Source of the DNA: Loxodes magnus
Taxonomy: Eukaryota > Ciliophora > Karyorelictea > Loxodida > Loxodidae
Assembly: GCA_946699065.1 (NCBI GenBank)
Contig: CAMPDV010001303.1
Coordinates: 1 to 64,000 of the forward strand
Direction of reading: 5' to 3'
Length of the DNA: 64,000 bases
Position 1 is the stretch's first letter, and each line of letters opens with the position of its first letter. Below are positions 1 through 10,787 of the stretch, one piece after another. The notes below the pieces were generated by a model that worked only from the letters and a program-made list of their open reading frames with translations, had not been told where the DNA came from and ran no database searches. A program made the position numbers and the translations under genes.

Positions 1-804
1 GTAATAAAAAGTTCTTAAGATTAATTCATATTGAAGTTAAAAAACTTTAACCTTAGTAGTTTAAAAATTTATCGAAACTTATAAATATAAACAATGTAAG
101 AATTATTTTCTAAGTAGCATAATAATTTATAGCAAATTGAGATTTATTTTTGCAATAATTTTAATGATAATCAACTGATATCTTTAATGTAAAACTGTTC
201 TAGTTTAGAATCTATTATATTAGATTCATTATATGAACTTACTAATATATCTTTGAAGAAAATAGGAGATTTTGGATAGAATTATAAAGAAATATCTTTT
301 ATTTCTGTTAGCCAACTTTCTAATAAAACTCTATGTTATATTTTTGAGAATTGTAGAAAACTAACAAAGTTATCTCTTAATTAAATGAAAAAACTAAAAA
401 ATAAGACTTTATAATCTTTGAGTTAAAACTGTAAGGAGTTAGAAAGTTTAAAATTGATAGATTGCATAATGTTAGATGAGAATTGAATAGATGAAATAGT
501 TAAAATAAGCAAATTAAAATAATTATAGTTTTAAGGAACTTAACTAAATAATAAAGATATAGTAAAAATAGTAACTAACTGTAAACATTTAAAAATATTA
601 AATCTTATGCATTTAAAGGATGTTACATAAGAAGGCTTTCCAATTTATGATTTAGAGGGATAAGAATATCCTTTTTATAGAAATCTTAAATATCTATATA
701 TTATTGGAACGTCAATAAGAGAACAGTGGGTTAGAAAACTTAAATAGAAGTTCGTAAGGATGACAGTAATCCATAATGTCGAGAAAGGTAGCAAACAAAC
801 TTGA
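1..804 (+). pseudogene. F-box/LRR protein, C-terminal part (copy 0)
   Basis: This is the last 267 codons plus stop of the F-box/LRR frame that is complete at 7908-9746. It begins in frame at the first base of the window and ends at TGA 802-804 in the ciliate code. It holds the C-terminal leucine-rich repeats, which start with Cys-containing segments such as NCRKLTKLSLNQMKKL and NCKELESLKLIDC. One in-frame TGA lies at 484-486 (codon 507 of the full frame), in the middle of clear LRR sequence. This copy carries the B-type 3' markers (GGAACTT near 536, ATGCATTT near 608, ATTATTGG near 700), shared only with copy 6. Confidence 0.75.
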
Positions 805-1550
805 AAGAAAGTAAATAACAATTTAATTTTCTATTTTAATAAATAATTTATGCTAATCAAATAAAATTACATAAAATAGCTTATTAAGATACTTTTTATA
901 TTGCATTATAAAATATAATCTTTACATAACTTTGTTCGTAATAAGTAGAATAAATAGAAATAAATAATGTTTCAGTTGTTATATATAAATAAATAACTAT
1001 TTAAATATGAATTGTAAAGCATAATAATAAATAAACTATTTAGCTTATGATATTAAAGCATTATTTTATATAATTATTTAGTTTATAATATTTAAATTAT
1101 AGTACTTAAACTTTAAAATGATAAAAAGGAAAGCAGATAGAGTATATAATAAAGAAGTTTAGTAGATAATTTATGAGAAATGAATAGTTTGAAAATAATA
1201 AATGACAAGTTTAGATGTAATAAATAATTAAAAAAAATGTTATAAGGTATGCTAAAATATTAAGTTTAAATGAAATATCTCTTATTATAATACGAAACTA
1301 AGTTATTTTAATTTGATCTAAAATTCTTATGTTGTTATCATATAAGTTATAATTTAATAAGAAATTAATATCTTAAATAAATTAAAGTTTCACTTTTTAC
1401 AAAAAATAAAGAACTTCATTGATACTATGATCGGTAACATATAATTAGTTTAAATTAGCTACTATCTAATTTTAATTCTAATAGATTTATTAAATACGTT
1501 AATAATCATTAAATTTTAAGAACTATTAAAAATAATATTCATAATTAAAA

Positions 1551-1848
1551 AGATGATGGGAGCTGAGATTGACCTTCTGAATCATACTTTCTGGTTTTAT
1601 AGCTAGGAACAAGTTCCTTTCCTGTCGCTGAGAAAGTCCCTGATCAAAGTCAACCTTTGCAAGGGAACGCCTTCCTCTTGATTATCCACTCCTGGTAGGG
1701 GCTGGCTTGAAGCCTGGCTGCCCATAGCGATGGAGCTCCCTGGCAGCTGCTTTTCGAAAGCAACAGGATATCCCCGTTATCCCCATGAAGGGAGTGTTGG
1801 GGTCGTTAAACTGCAAGAAGTTGCAGTCCAAAACTCTTTAAGTTGGAA
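1551..1848. other. GC-rich island, copy in U0
   Basis: About 298 bp whose core (1561-1800) has 120 G+C of 240 bases by hand count, against about 20% in the spacer on both sides. The edges are abrupt: AT-rich sequence ending in AATTAAAA on the left, and a run of four AATT on the right (1847-1864). It contains several short stems (GGAAC/GTTCC, GCTTT/AAAGC, CTGCAA/TTGCAG). Several frames on both strands stay open for dozens of codons, but none is recognisable as a known family. This copy differs from the others by an extra C near 1783 and by G at 1826, which completes the CTGCAA-GAAG-TTGCAG stem. Function unknown: candidates are a structured RNA, a fragment of a foreign or mobile sequence, or a regulatory element. 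Confidence 0.8.
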
Positions 1849-1864
1849 TTAATTAATTAATTAA
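1847..1864. repeat. (AATT)n microsatellite at the island edge
   Basis: Four and a half AATT units mark the right edge of the GC island. The same run follows the island in every unit (for example 10786-10803 and 21000-21017). Confidence 0.8.
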
Positions 1865-3737
1865 AAATAATATAGACCAACCTTATCAATAATCTTATCA
1901 AATCACTTTAACCATTTCTATCTTATACATTTCTATTAAATTATTTAAACCAAAACCATAATTATAACCATCCCTTAAAAAATCTACTCTTACTTTATTA
2001 TATCAAATTAAGCCCAAAGCTTCTCTTTTAATTTTAGAAAATAAAAATATTTTTGATAATAATGAAAAATAAATTCTTATTTTATAAAGATTGTATAATA
2101 GTAACTAATATATATTTGTATAACTTACTTATTTATAAAATTTGCTAAACTTATTTTGTTAATTAATAAATTAAATAACTTTCTATATGATAGAAGTAAC
2201 TTATACCCTTTATAGTAGAATAATAAACTTAAGATTTTTATAAAAAAGTAATTAATAAACATTTTTATATGTTATTTTTAATGTATTAATCTCTATATGC
2301 TTATACTAATATTAAACGATCATAATACTATTGATTAAATACATTCATTCTAAATGTTATATCTTAGTGTTGATTTAAAAATTAATTTATTTAAGATATT
2401 ATAAAATTGAATATCTCAAATAAAGTTTATTCTTAATGGTTTAATATTAAAAACATAGTAGAAGGATTTTATTAAATTCCCTAAGAATTTAAATTAAATG
2501 TTAGCTTTGATTAATATAATATCTTAAATTTAATATATTAATCCTTTATTATATATTTAGTATATTTAATAAGACTTAATTTTAGTGAAATACTAATTAA
2601 AATTAGAATAAATAAAATATTTTATCTTTTTTATTTTTAGTTTATATGAATAAAGATATTTAGTGTTATTGATTTATTTTATTCTCTTTTCATTAACTTT
2701 GTTGACTGAAAGTTAAATAAAAGATTAAATATTTTTGTTATCTATTAAAAAATATTTTCCAGTTCTCTTGATGATTTACTTTTGAGCTGTTTATTTCTCC
2801 TTAGTTATTGAAGTAAAGCTTTTATTAATTAATGGTTTTTTTAAAATGAATGACTTTTAAGTTTTTTATTTTTCAGTTTAGATATTAATTTAACAAAATA
2901 CTTTTAATCTCTTTTGAATAAATAATTCAATGAATTACAATAATAGCAAGAATTGTTTTATTTTTTACTTATAAATTGAATATCTTCTATTATCATTCAA
3001 TCTTAACTCTTTCTTTAATTAAGTAGAAAAATGATTTTAACTGCCTAATCCTCTTGTTTATTGAAATATTTGATTTTAGTGATAAGCTTAATTTGAGGTG
3101 AGTTTTGTGGGTTGATGGTTAAGAATTGATCTGTTTGTTGAGATAAATGTTGATGGTATTTGTGGATTTGTTAATTGACTATAATGTTGATATATTGCAT
3201 AGTTATATTAAATATATTGATAGTTATAATATGTTGAATTATAAGTTAAGTATTTGAATAAAAAGATTACAATATAAGTGTATTTATTTTGTAATAATTT
3301 AAAGTTTGATTTGATTTATACTTTATGTTGTATATCTAATTAAAGTAAAGAAAATTGTAGATTAAACATAAATTTAAAATTATAAATATCTAAATTTATT
3401 ATTCTTTTATTTAGATATTTAATTATAGACAAATATTTATCGTTATAAATTTAAAAAATTAGAATTTTATCTCTAATTTTATTTTAATTTAAATTAAGAA
3501 AAAAGTAGATTGGAATTATATAAAGTTTAATAAAATCTGATTTAAAATGATAGAATTATTTTAAATGTTTACCTTAATAATAAACTATAATATAGATTTT
3601 TTAAAAGTAATCAAAATATTATCAATCTCTTAAGAAACTAAATTTATAATTTGTTCATGTTTATTTTTATTTTTTACATTGAGGAAGTAGAAATAAATTA
3701 AATTTAATATCTTAAAATAAATCTTTTTACAGTAGAG

Positions 3738-3857
3738 TTATTTTAGTATCTCTCTAAAATAGATAGTAAATAATATATTTTATAGATACAAATTGTTAAA
3801 TAAAATTTCATCTATATAAAAATAATATTTACTATCTATTATAGAGATATAAAATAA
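3738..3857. repeat. Long imperfect inverted repeat (stem-loop)
   Basis: The left arm at 3738-3775 (core AATAGATAGTAAATA with TATCTCT upstream) pairs with the right arm at 3822-3857 (core TATTTACTATCTATT), with a few mismatches and one bulge, around a loop of about 46 nt. The stem is much longer than the chance hairpins in this AT-rich DNA. It recurs at about 12678-12797, 22892-23011, 33106-33225, 43318-43437, 53533-53653 and 62494-62613. It could be a MITE-like relic or a cruciform element. No target-site duplication could be identified. Confidence 0.6.
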
Positions 3858-6746
3858 TTAAGTCTTAAGTATAATTTGAGATAGCCTTTCTATAGTAAAA
3901 TATGTATATAAAATATATTATTTTTATGGCTTTTAATATTTAAAAATATAGATAGTTTTTAAATAAATTTATCTTATTTTCATTTATTTTTATCTATAGA
4001 AAACTAATAAAAAATTAATAATAAAAATTGTATAATCTGAGTTAAATAAAATACTTAGCTAAATTAATAATTTAATAACTAATTCCTACCTTTAAGTGTG
4101 ATAAAACTAATTAATTATTAACATTTTGAAGCATAATTACTATGATAAGTTATTTTAATCTTTATATTTAATAAAATTTACATTTTATATATATTTTAAT
4201 TTTAACATTTAAGAGTAGATATTAATTGCAATCTGCTATAACTTATATTTATCACATTTCAAGATTGCTTAAATAGACAAATATATCAACATTTTTAAAC
4301 TAAACTAATCTATTATACTAAGAGCAGCTAGCTTTAATACAAACTATTAAATTAACATTTTAAAAATTAAACTAACCTAAAATATTTAATGAAGGTATGA
4401 AGCATACCTATAAAAGTAAAACATGTAATTCAAATTAATTTAAAAGAGAAATTATCAAATAATAATAAAATAATTTGATAAAAGTTAAAAGCTGAAGTAA
4501 AGAATTATTATACTATTTTACAATATTATATTTTAACTTTTACAAAATACAGATTTATTATGAACAAAATTACCTTGCAACAGTAAAAACTCTTATGCAA
4601 AATTACAAATATACAAATATAACCAATAAATAAACACATTAAACATAAAGAGAGAAAATTCTATTTACAAAATATTTAAAACTATCTAAAAATATTAAAA
4701 AGTACAATAATCCATAAAATAAACATAAAATTCATAAAAAATTTAAATTAATTTCATTCTAATTATTAAAAATATCTTAAATAATTAGAAATATCATTAA
4801 ACCCTAATTAAATTTAAAAAATTTCATAAAATAACTTTAATTTTATTTTTAAAAAGATTAAAAAAATTGATATATTATTTGAAAATCTAAATAAAAATAT
4901 ATTTATTAAAAAACAGATAACTGCTAAGCTTGCTTTAATTACATTAAATGAATAACAATCATTAATAAATATTTAATTTTTTTAAGTTTTTAGTGATTAA
5001 TTAATAAGATAATTAATGTTTAAGAAATTTCTCTTTATTTATACTTAGTTTAATAAAGCAAATAATAAATAAAATTAGAAATTTATAAGATTTTTTAATT
5101 AATCTTTTATAACTTAAATTAGTCTGATTATATAACATAATATTTTTCTTGTTTCTTTTGAATTACTAAAATATCTTTTATATATGTTTACTTTTTCTTG
5201 AATTGCTTTTTTAAATATTTCATTTTATTTAGCTACGAATTATTTATAATATGTAAATTTATGTATAATAGTTTTTTAGTGTTTTTTCTTTTGAAAGAAT
5301 TTTGTAGCTAATTAAGATTAAACTTATTTAATAGATATTTAAAACTAAAATAATTTAAAATTTATGTTTACATTATACACTTTATTAGATTAATTATATA
5401 AAATCATATTTAATGCTATACTTAAATCTTCATTAGAATAAATAGAATTTAATAAAAAATAATTAATAATTTAAATTAAAAAATACAGTTATAAGTTAAG
5501 AAGTTTTAGAAGCAAAGAAAATGAGAATAAAAATTAAAGCAAGAAATTAATTATTATTTTCTAAGCTAAAAATAACTTAATAAAAATAAATAATCATATT
5601 TTTAACTATTAACTTAGTTATTTAACTCTATTTATTTTCATATTATCTGATATTTTATTATACAATTATAATTACTATGCATATAATTTAAAAAGTTAAT
5701 TATATAAAAAAATAAGTAACTAAAATGAAAAGCAATTAAGTTGTTATAATGAATAAAGACTCTTTGTAAATAAATAACAAAACATTTACTTAATAAAGAG
5801 TATTTAGTGAATTTCATTACATAGCATTAATCAATTCATTTTTAATATAATATTAAATTAAAAGAAAATCATAACTTGGCTATAAAAAGGCTATTTATTT
5901 ATAAAAATTAAAAAAATATTTTTAAGGGGGTTCAGATAAATTCTATATATTTTTTTATAAGCCTTTAAAATATTTTTTAATTCTATTATATAAAATTATA
6001 AAAAGTAATCAAAAATTGATATTTAAATTTAATTATTTTTGGTTTTAACAGCTATTTTTAAATACTTTATTAATTGATAAAAAGCTATTTCGAAAGATAA
6101 AGTTTAATTAAAATATTTTTACTAATTATTGAATCATATTTTAGTTTTATTTTACAAAAATAGTATTAAATAAAAATTAAATACCCAGCTTTTTATTAAG
6201 ATAGAAAAACTATAAGAAAATATTTATTAAATGTTATTCAATTAACCTTTTATTTCTTTTTTGTTTATGATTTTAATTGTAAACATTCATTTTTAATAAT
6301 GACATAAGTTTTACCTATGAATTTTGATATAAAATATACGAAATAATATTAAGTAAAATAAAGTTAGATATTAAAATCATATTACTGTTGAAAAATCTGC
6401 TTAAAAAGATTTAGAAAGTAAAAAAGTAATTTAAACAGTTCCATCACTTAGACTAAATGTAAATAACTTTATCTACTCTAAATATAATATTATTATAAAA
6501 ATTGTATTCCTGAATGTTTTATAATAATTATTTAACATTAATTTAAATATTAAAATTAACTTAGATTGTAAAATATATGTTAATTACTTAAGTTATGGTA
6601 AGTAAAATTTAATCTACTTATAGTAAATTATTGTTGCTTTTTAAATTTAAGTTATTTTATTAAAAATAAAAGCTTATTAAGCTTTTATAATAATTAAGTT
6701 AGGAATTATTCTTTAATTATTTATTTTTAATATTTTATTAAGATTA

Positions 6747-7762
6747 AGAGGCAAATCAATACCAAACAAAGGAAAAACCGTAGACGGATTATTGTTCGAC
6801 TGGTTAAGAAGAGAATTTTATATTTGAATAATACTGCACAGCAATAAAAGTAGAATTAAAAATTGAAGACAAAGAAATATTTATAGATGATGGTAATAAC
6901 AATTAAAAAGGAAAGAAAAACATTAATCGTGCAATATGAGAATATAGAGTATATGTAGAAGATAGAAAGGATGGAGTAAATGATAACAACATTACAATAT
7001 AGAAAAACATGATTTGATGAATATGTAGTAGGACCACCTAACTACCTGAGATATAATAAAAATAGAAAAGAAGAAATATGTCACCTATTTAGAATAAGAA
7101 CGAGATGTAATGGGAGTTAGGATTACTTAAAAGAAAGACACCTAATTATGACAAGTCAGTGCCTTTTCTGTAACAATGCAAGAGAAAACGAAAGGCATAT
7201 CATAGAAAACTGTTCAGAATACAAAGAAGGAAGATAATAATGTATCTGAAATCTTAGAGCATCAGGAGTGAGAGATAAGGAATGGAACTATTTGATATAA
7301 TATGAGGAACGGCAAATTCGAGAAATTCATTAGAATCTAAGAAAATTAAAAAGAGCTAAAGCTGACTTGATAATAAAAGATTATATCAAAAATATATTAG
7401 AAAAAAGGAAAAGAGGATATATAGAAAAGAAAATTGAATGCAAAAGAGAAATAAGAAAAGACTATAGAGCAGGAAAAGGATAATTTTTATGAGTGTATAG
7501 AAGCTTGATCAAGAAGAAAAGAATTAGAAATGAAAATTAGTAAGATATGTAAGAAAAAATAAATAAAGCTTGTAATAAAGATCTAAAAATGCGTAGATAG
7601 ATAGAAGACAGAAGAAAAAGAGTTAACATTGAGGAAAGTGAGGAAGATATGTAACTAATAAGAGAAGAATTTCTATTACCTGAAGGCTTACTTGAAGAAA
7701 CGGACATATATTGAGATATGTAAAGAGCTGCGCACCAACGAGGTGCTACGCGCTCTATAATC
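6747..7762 (+). mobile_element. LINE (non-LTR retrotransposon) C-terminal fragment 1
   Basis: In the ciliate code this encodes the end of a LINE ORF2-type protein. The first stretch (6747 on) reads GKSIPNKGKTVDGLLFDWL; it shifts frame near 6815 (next segment EQYCTAIKVELKIEDKEI) and again near 7005. From about 7015 one frame runs to TGA 7712-7714. It has the C-terminal zinc finger of LINE proteins, CLFCNNARENERHIIENC (7160-7213; C-x2-C-x8-H-x4-C), preceded by an RIRTRCNG motif and followed by a long basic, charged tail. Internal TGAs interrupt it at CI-TGA-NLRA and FL-TGA-VYRS, and in this copy a TTA Leu codon has become TGA in ACATGATTTGAT near 7010. The endonuclease and RT catalytic motifs are absent, so it is 5'-truncated. 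It ends in the tail GCTCTATAATC (7752-7762), 145 nt before the next LRR start codon. Confidence 0.82.
7723..7762 (+). repeat. LINE 3' tail, fused short junction
   Basis: This 40-bp tail is the LINE-type version throughout, yet it is followed directly by TTATTTATTAATTT, the sequence that in long units follows the second tail. It is therefore the product (or the precursor) of an exchange between the two tails. The same junction occurs at 57532-57571. Confidence 0.8.
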
Positions 7763-7907
7763 TTATTTATTAATTTATATAATTTAAAAGTTTATTATAC
7801 TAATTTAAATCTATTTAAAATATGATTATGATTGTATAAATTATAAATATAGCCGTTATTCATAATTTAAGTATAAATAGTCTAATAAAATAAAAAATTA
7901 TAATAAA

Positions 7908-9746
7908 ATGTAAAGCAGGACTGATTAATCAACTAGTAGCTAAAACTATACACCAAATAGTTCAAATTGTTAATCCTCTTCTGATCGATAATAAGAAGAA
8001 TCTAATAAACACCACCAAGAAACTTAAGTAGCAGCCTAAATCCAAAACAATTTAGCATAAGATTAAAATAAAAAAAATAATTTGATAAATTAAAAAGAAT
8101 CAATAAAAGAGTATTAAGATTAAGAAATATCGCTTCCAATAAAGAGATTTCATGAACACTTAAACTAAGAAGAAGAGTTTTCTTAAGAATAATAAAGCAT
8201 TAAGTAGTTTAAAAGTAATAAATAAACTTTATTTTCAAATTCTTATATTCTTCAAAATATTTGTTAGTTCCTTAAAAATATAGACATTTGTAGATTACAG
8301 TAAGTTAGTTAATTTCTAAATAAGTTTAAGTATTAATTTGAAAAGTTAGAAATAAAAAAATATTCAAGTAATAAAGGCTACGTTTAAAATAAAAAAAACT
8401 GAACTCTCAAACAAATTTTATAATCTGATACTAAATTTCTTTAAATTAATACTTAAAATTGATAAGAAGAAAATTAAGCAGAAAAAATCTTTCAATAAAT
8501 AAAGAAATGCTTAGAACTAAAATTAAATTTATATCAAAAAGGATATAAACTAGTATAAGAAATTAATTTAATTGGACTAAATAATTTAGATAAAACCTTT
8601 CAAGAATATATTTCAAAATGCTCAAATCTAAAAAAACTTGTTTTAAGGTTTAACTTATTATTGGAAGAAAATTTAAATTTTTTGTAAAATTTGACTCGTT
8701 TATAATCCTTAGAAATCTTAGACATAAATTAGAAATAGATAACAGGAAAGTTTTTACTAGACTACTGTTAAGGATTAAATTTAAAGGAACTAAAAATATT
8801 TATTAAAGGAATTAATAAAGAAATGTTATTATAATATTTGTAATAAAAAGGAAAATTGTTAGAAGAAATAAATATTAACTATAATAGAGATATGGACAAG
8901 TATATTTATCTTTGTCCTAATTTAAACAAAATTGACTTTTATGTAATAAAAAGTTCTTAAGATTAATTCATATTGAAGTTAAAAAACTTTAACCTTAGTA
9001 GTTTAAAAATTTATCGAAACTTATAAATATAAACAATGTAAGAATTATTTTCTAAGTAGCATAATAATTTATAGCAAATTGAGATTTATTTTTGCAATAA
9101 TTTTAATGATAATCAACTGATATCTTTAATGTAAAACTGTTCTAGTTTAGAATCTATTATATTAGATTCATTATATGAACTTACTAATATATCTTTGAAG
9201 AAAATAGGAGATTTTGGATAGAATTATAAAGAAATATCTTTTATTTCTGTTAGCCAACTTTCTAATAAAACTCTATGTTATATTTTTGAGAATTGTAGAA
9301 AACTAACAAAGTTATCTCTTAATTAAATGAAAAAACTAAAAAATAAGACTTTATAATCTTTGAGTTAAAACTGTAAGGAGTTAGAAAGTTTAAAATTGAT
9401 AGATTGCATAATGTTAGATGAGAATTGAATAGATGAAATAGTTAAAATAAGCAAATTAAAATAATTATAGTTTTAAGAAACTTAACTAAATAATAAAGAT
9501 ATAGTAAAAATAGTAACTAACTGTAAACATTTAAAAATATTAAATCTTATGCGTTTAAAGGATGTTACATAAGAAGGCTTTCCAATTTATGATTTAGAGG
9601 GATAAGAATATCCTTTTTATAGAAATCTTAAATATCTATATATTAGTGGAACGTCAATAAGAGAACAGTGGGTTAGAAAACTTAAATAGAAGTTCGTAAG
9701 GATGACAGTAATCCATAATGTCGAGAAAGGTAGCAAACAAACTTGA
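7908..9746 (+). pseudogene. F-box/leucine-rich-repeat protein (copy 1)
   Basis: A 613-codon frame in the ciliate code starts at ATG 7908 in an AAAATG context and ends at TGA 9744. Residues 1-110 are Gln/Asn/Ser-rich. About 112-150 resemble an F-box (ILQNICQFLKNIDICRLQQV). About 215-600 hold some 14 leucine-rich repeats of roughly 26 residues, many opening with Cys (CSNLKKL, CSSLESI, CRKLTKL, CKELESL, CKHLKIL), as in FBXL/AMN1 proteins. Such proteins choose substrates for SCF ubiquitin ligases; that role is inferred. TGAs interrupt the frame at 8400, 8460 and 9426. The first two could be removed by a 114-bp frame-preserving intron (8368-8481, GTAATA...GCAG); the third lies inside an LRR, so a nonsense mutation is the simplest reading. 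Markers change from B type (last near 8590) to A type (first near 9475). Confidence 0.78.
8368..8481 (+). other. Candidate intron in the F-box/LRR gene
   Basis: GTAATA at 8368 and GCAG ending at 8481 enclose 114 bp, a multiple of three, containing the in-frame TGAs at 8400-8402 and 8460-8462. Splicing would join an A to AA and keep the frame. An AG at 8466 (99 bp) would also work. This is a prediction from splice dinucleotides only; the same arrangement is present in the other copies. Confidence 0.35.
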
Positions 9747-10490
9747 AAGAAAGTAAATAACAATTTAATTTTCTATTTTAATAAATAATTTATGCTAATC
9801 AAATAAAATTACATAAAATAGCTTATTAAGATACTTTTTATATTGCATTATAAAATATAATCTTTACATAACTTTGTTCGTAATAAGTAGAATAAATAGA
9901 AATAAATAATGTTTCAGTTGTTATATATAAATAAATAACTATTTAAATATGAATTGTAAAGCATAATAATAAATAAACTATTTAGCTTATGATATTAAAG
10001 CATTATTTTATATAATTATTTAGTTTATAATATTTAAATTATAGTACTTAAACTTAAAATGATAAAAAGGAAAGCAGATAGAGTATATAATAAAGAAGTT
10101 TAGTAGATAATTTATGAGAAATGAATAGTTTGAAAATAATAAATGACAAGTTTAGATGTAATAAATAATTAAAAAAAATGTTATAAGTATGCTAAAATAT
10201 TAAGTTTAAATGAAATATCTCTTATTATAATACGAAACTAAGTTATTTTAATTTGATCTAAAATTCTTATGTTGTTATCATATAAGTTATAATTTAATAA
10301 GAAATTAATATCTTAAATAAATTAAAGTTTCACTTTTTACAAAAAATAAAGAACTTCATTGATACTATGATCGGTAACATATAATTAGTTTAAATTAGCT
10401 ACTATCTAATTTTAATTCTAATAGATTTATTAAATACGTTAATAATCATTAAATTTTAAGAACTATTAAAAATAATATTCATAATTAAAA

Positions 10491-10787
10491 AGATGATGGG
10501 AGCTGAGATTGACCTTCTGAATCATACTTTCTGGTTTTATAGCTAGGAACAAGTTCCTTTCCTGTCGCTGAGAAAGTCCCTGATCAAAGTCAACCTTTGC
10601 AAGGGAACGCCTTCCTCTTGATTATCCACTCCTGGTAGGGGCTGGCTTGAAGCCTGGCTGCCCATAGCGATGGAGCTCCCTGGCAGCTGCTTTTCGAAAG
10701 CAACAGGATATCCCCGTTATCCCATGAAGGGAGTGTTGGGGTCGTTAAACTGCAAGAAGTTGCAATCCAAAACTCTTTAAGTTGGAA
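10491..10787. other. GC-rich island, copy in U1
   Basis: Near-identical to the island at 1551-1848, with CCC rather than CCCC in the TTATCCC tract and TTGCAATCC instead of TTGCAGTCC. These two states are shared by all copies except U0. Confidence 0.8.

Larger units (their letters stand above)
805..6746. other. AT-rich spacer of unit U0
   Basis: Between the LRR stop and the LINE fragment lies 5.9 kb of AT-rich DNA broken only by the GC island at 1551-1848. I see no convincing gene. Contents worth noting are the inverted repeat at 3738-3857, a GT-rich patch at about 3095-3185, a 7-bp-stem hairpin at 4393-4409, a 9-bp-stem hairpin at 4452-4481, and a perfect 10-bp-stem hairpin at 6666-6688 just before the LINE fragment. 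Confidence 0.7.
1..7907 (+). repeat. Tandem unit U0, short type, left-truncated
   Basis: Position 1 matches 8943, 19155, 29368, 39582, 49791 and 58754, which sets the period. U0 begins at codon 346 of the LRR frame and lacks the 1.26-kb segment after the LINE tail. Its spacer at about 5560-6010 and 6290-6450 is clearly more diverged from the other units than the rest of the array. Confidence 0.95.

Noticed and set aside
1873-1887. TAGACCAACCTTATC, resembling the Tetrahymena chromosome breakage sequence TAAACCAACCTCTTT
   Set aside because: Four of 15 positions differ, including one inside the conserved core, and it repeats in every unit without telomeric sequence nearby. Probably chance next to the GC island.
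4560-5201. Plus-strand 213-codon frame (ciliate code) in the U0 spacer
   Set aside because: The strand is poor in G here, so TGA is rare by composition. In U1-U6 an extra A in the AAAAAAGATT run brings in a TGA after about 126 codons. Composition alone explains it.
9426-9428. A second intron removing the TGA at codon 507 of the LRR
   Set aside because: The good GTAAGG donor upstream would remove a clear LRR segment (NCKELESLKLIDC), and the nearer GT leaves only about 20 bp. A nonsense codon is simpler.
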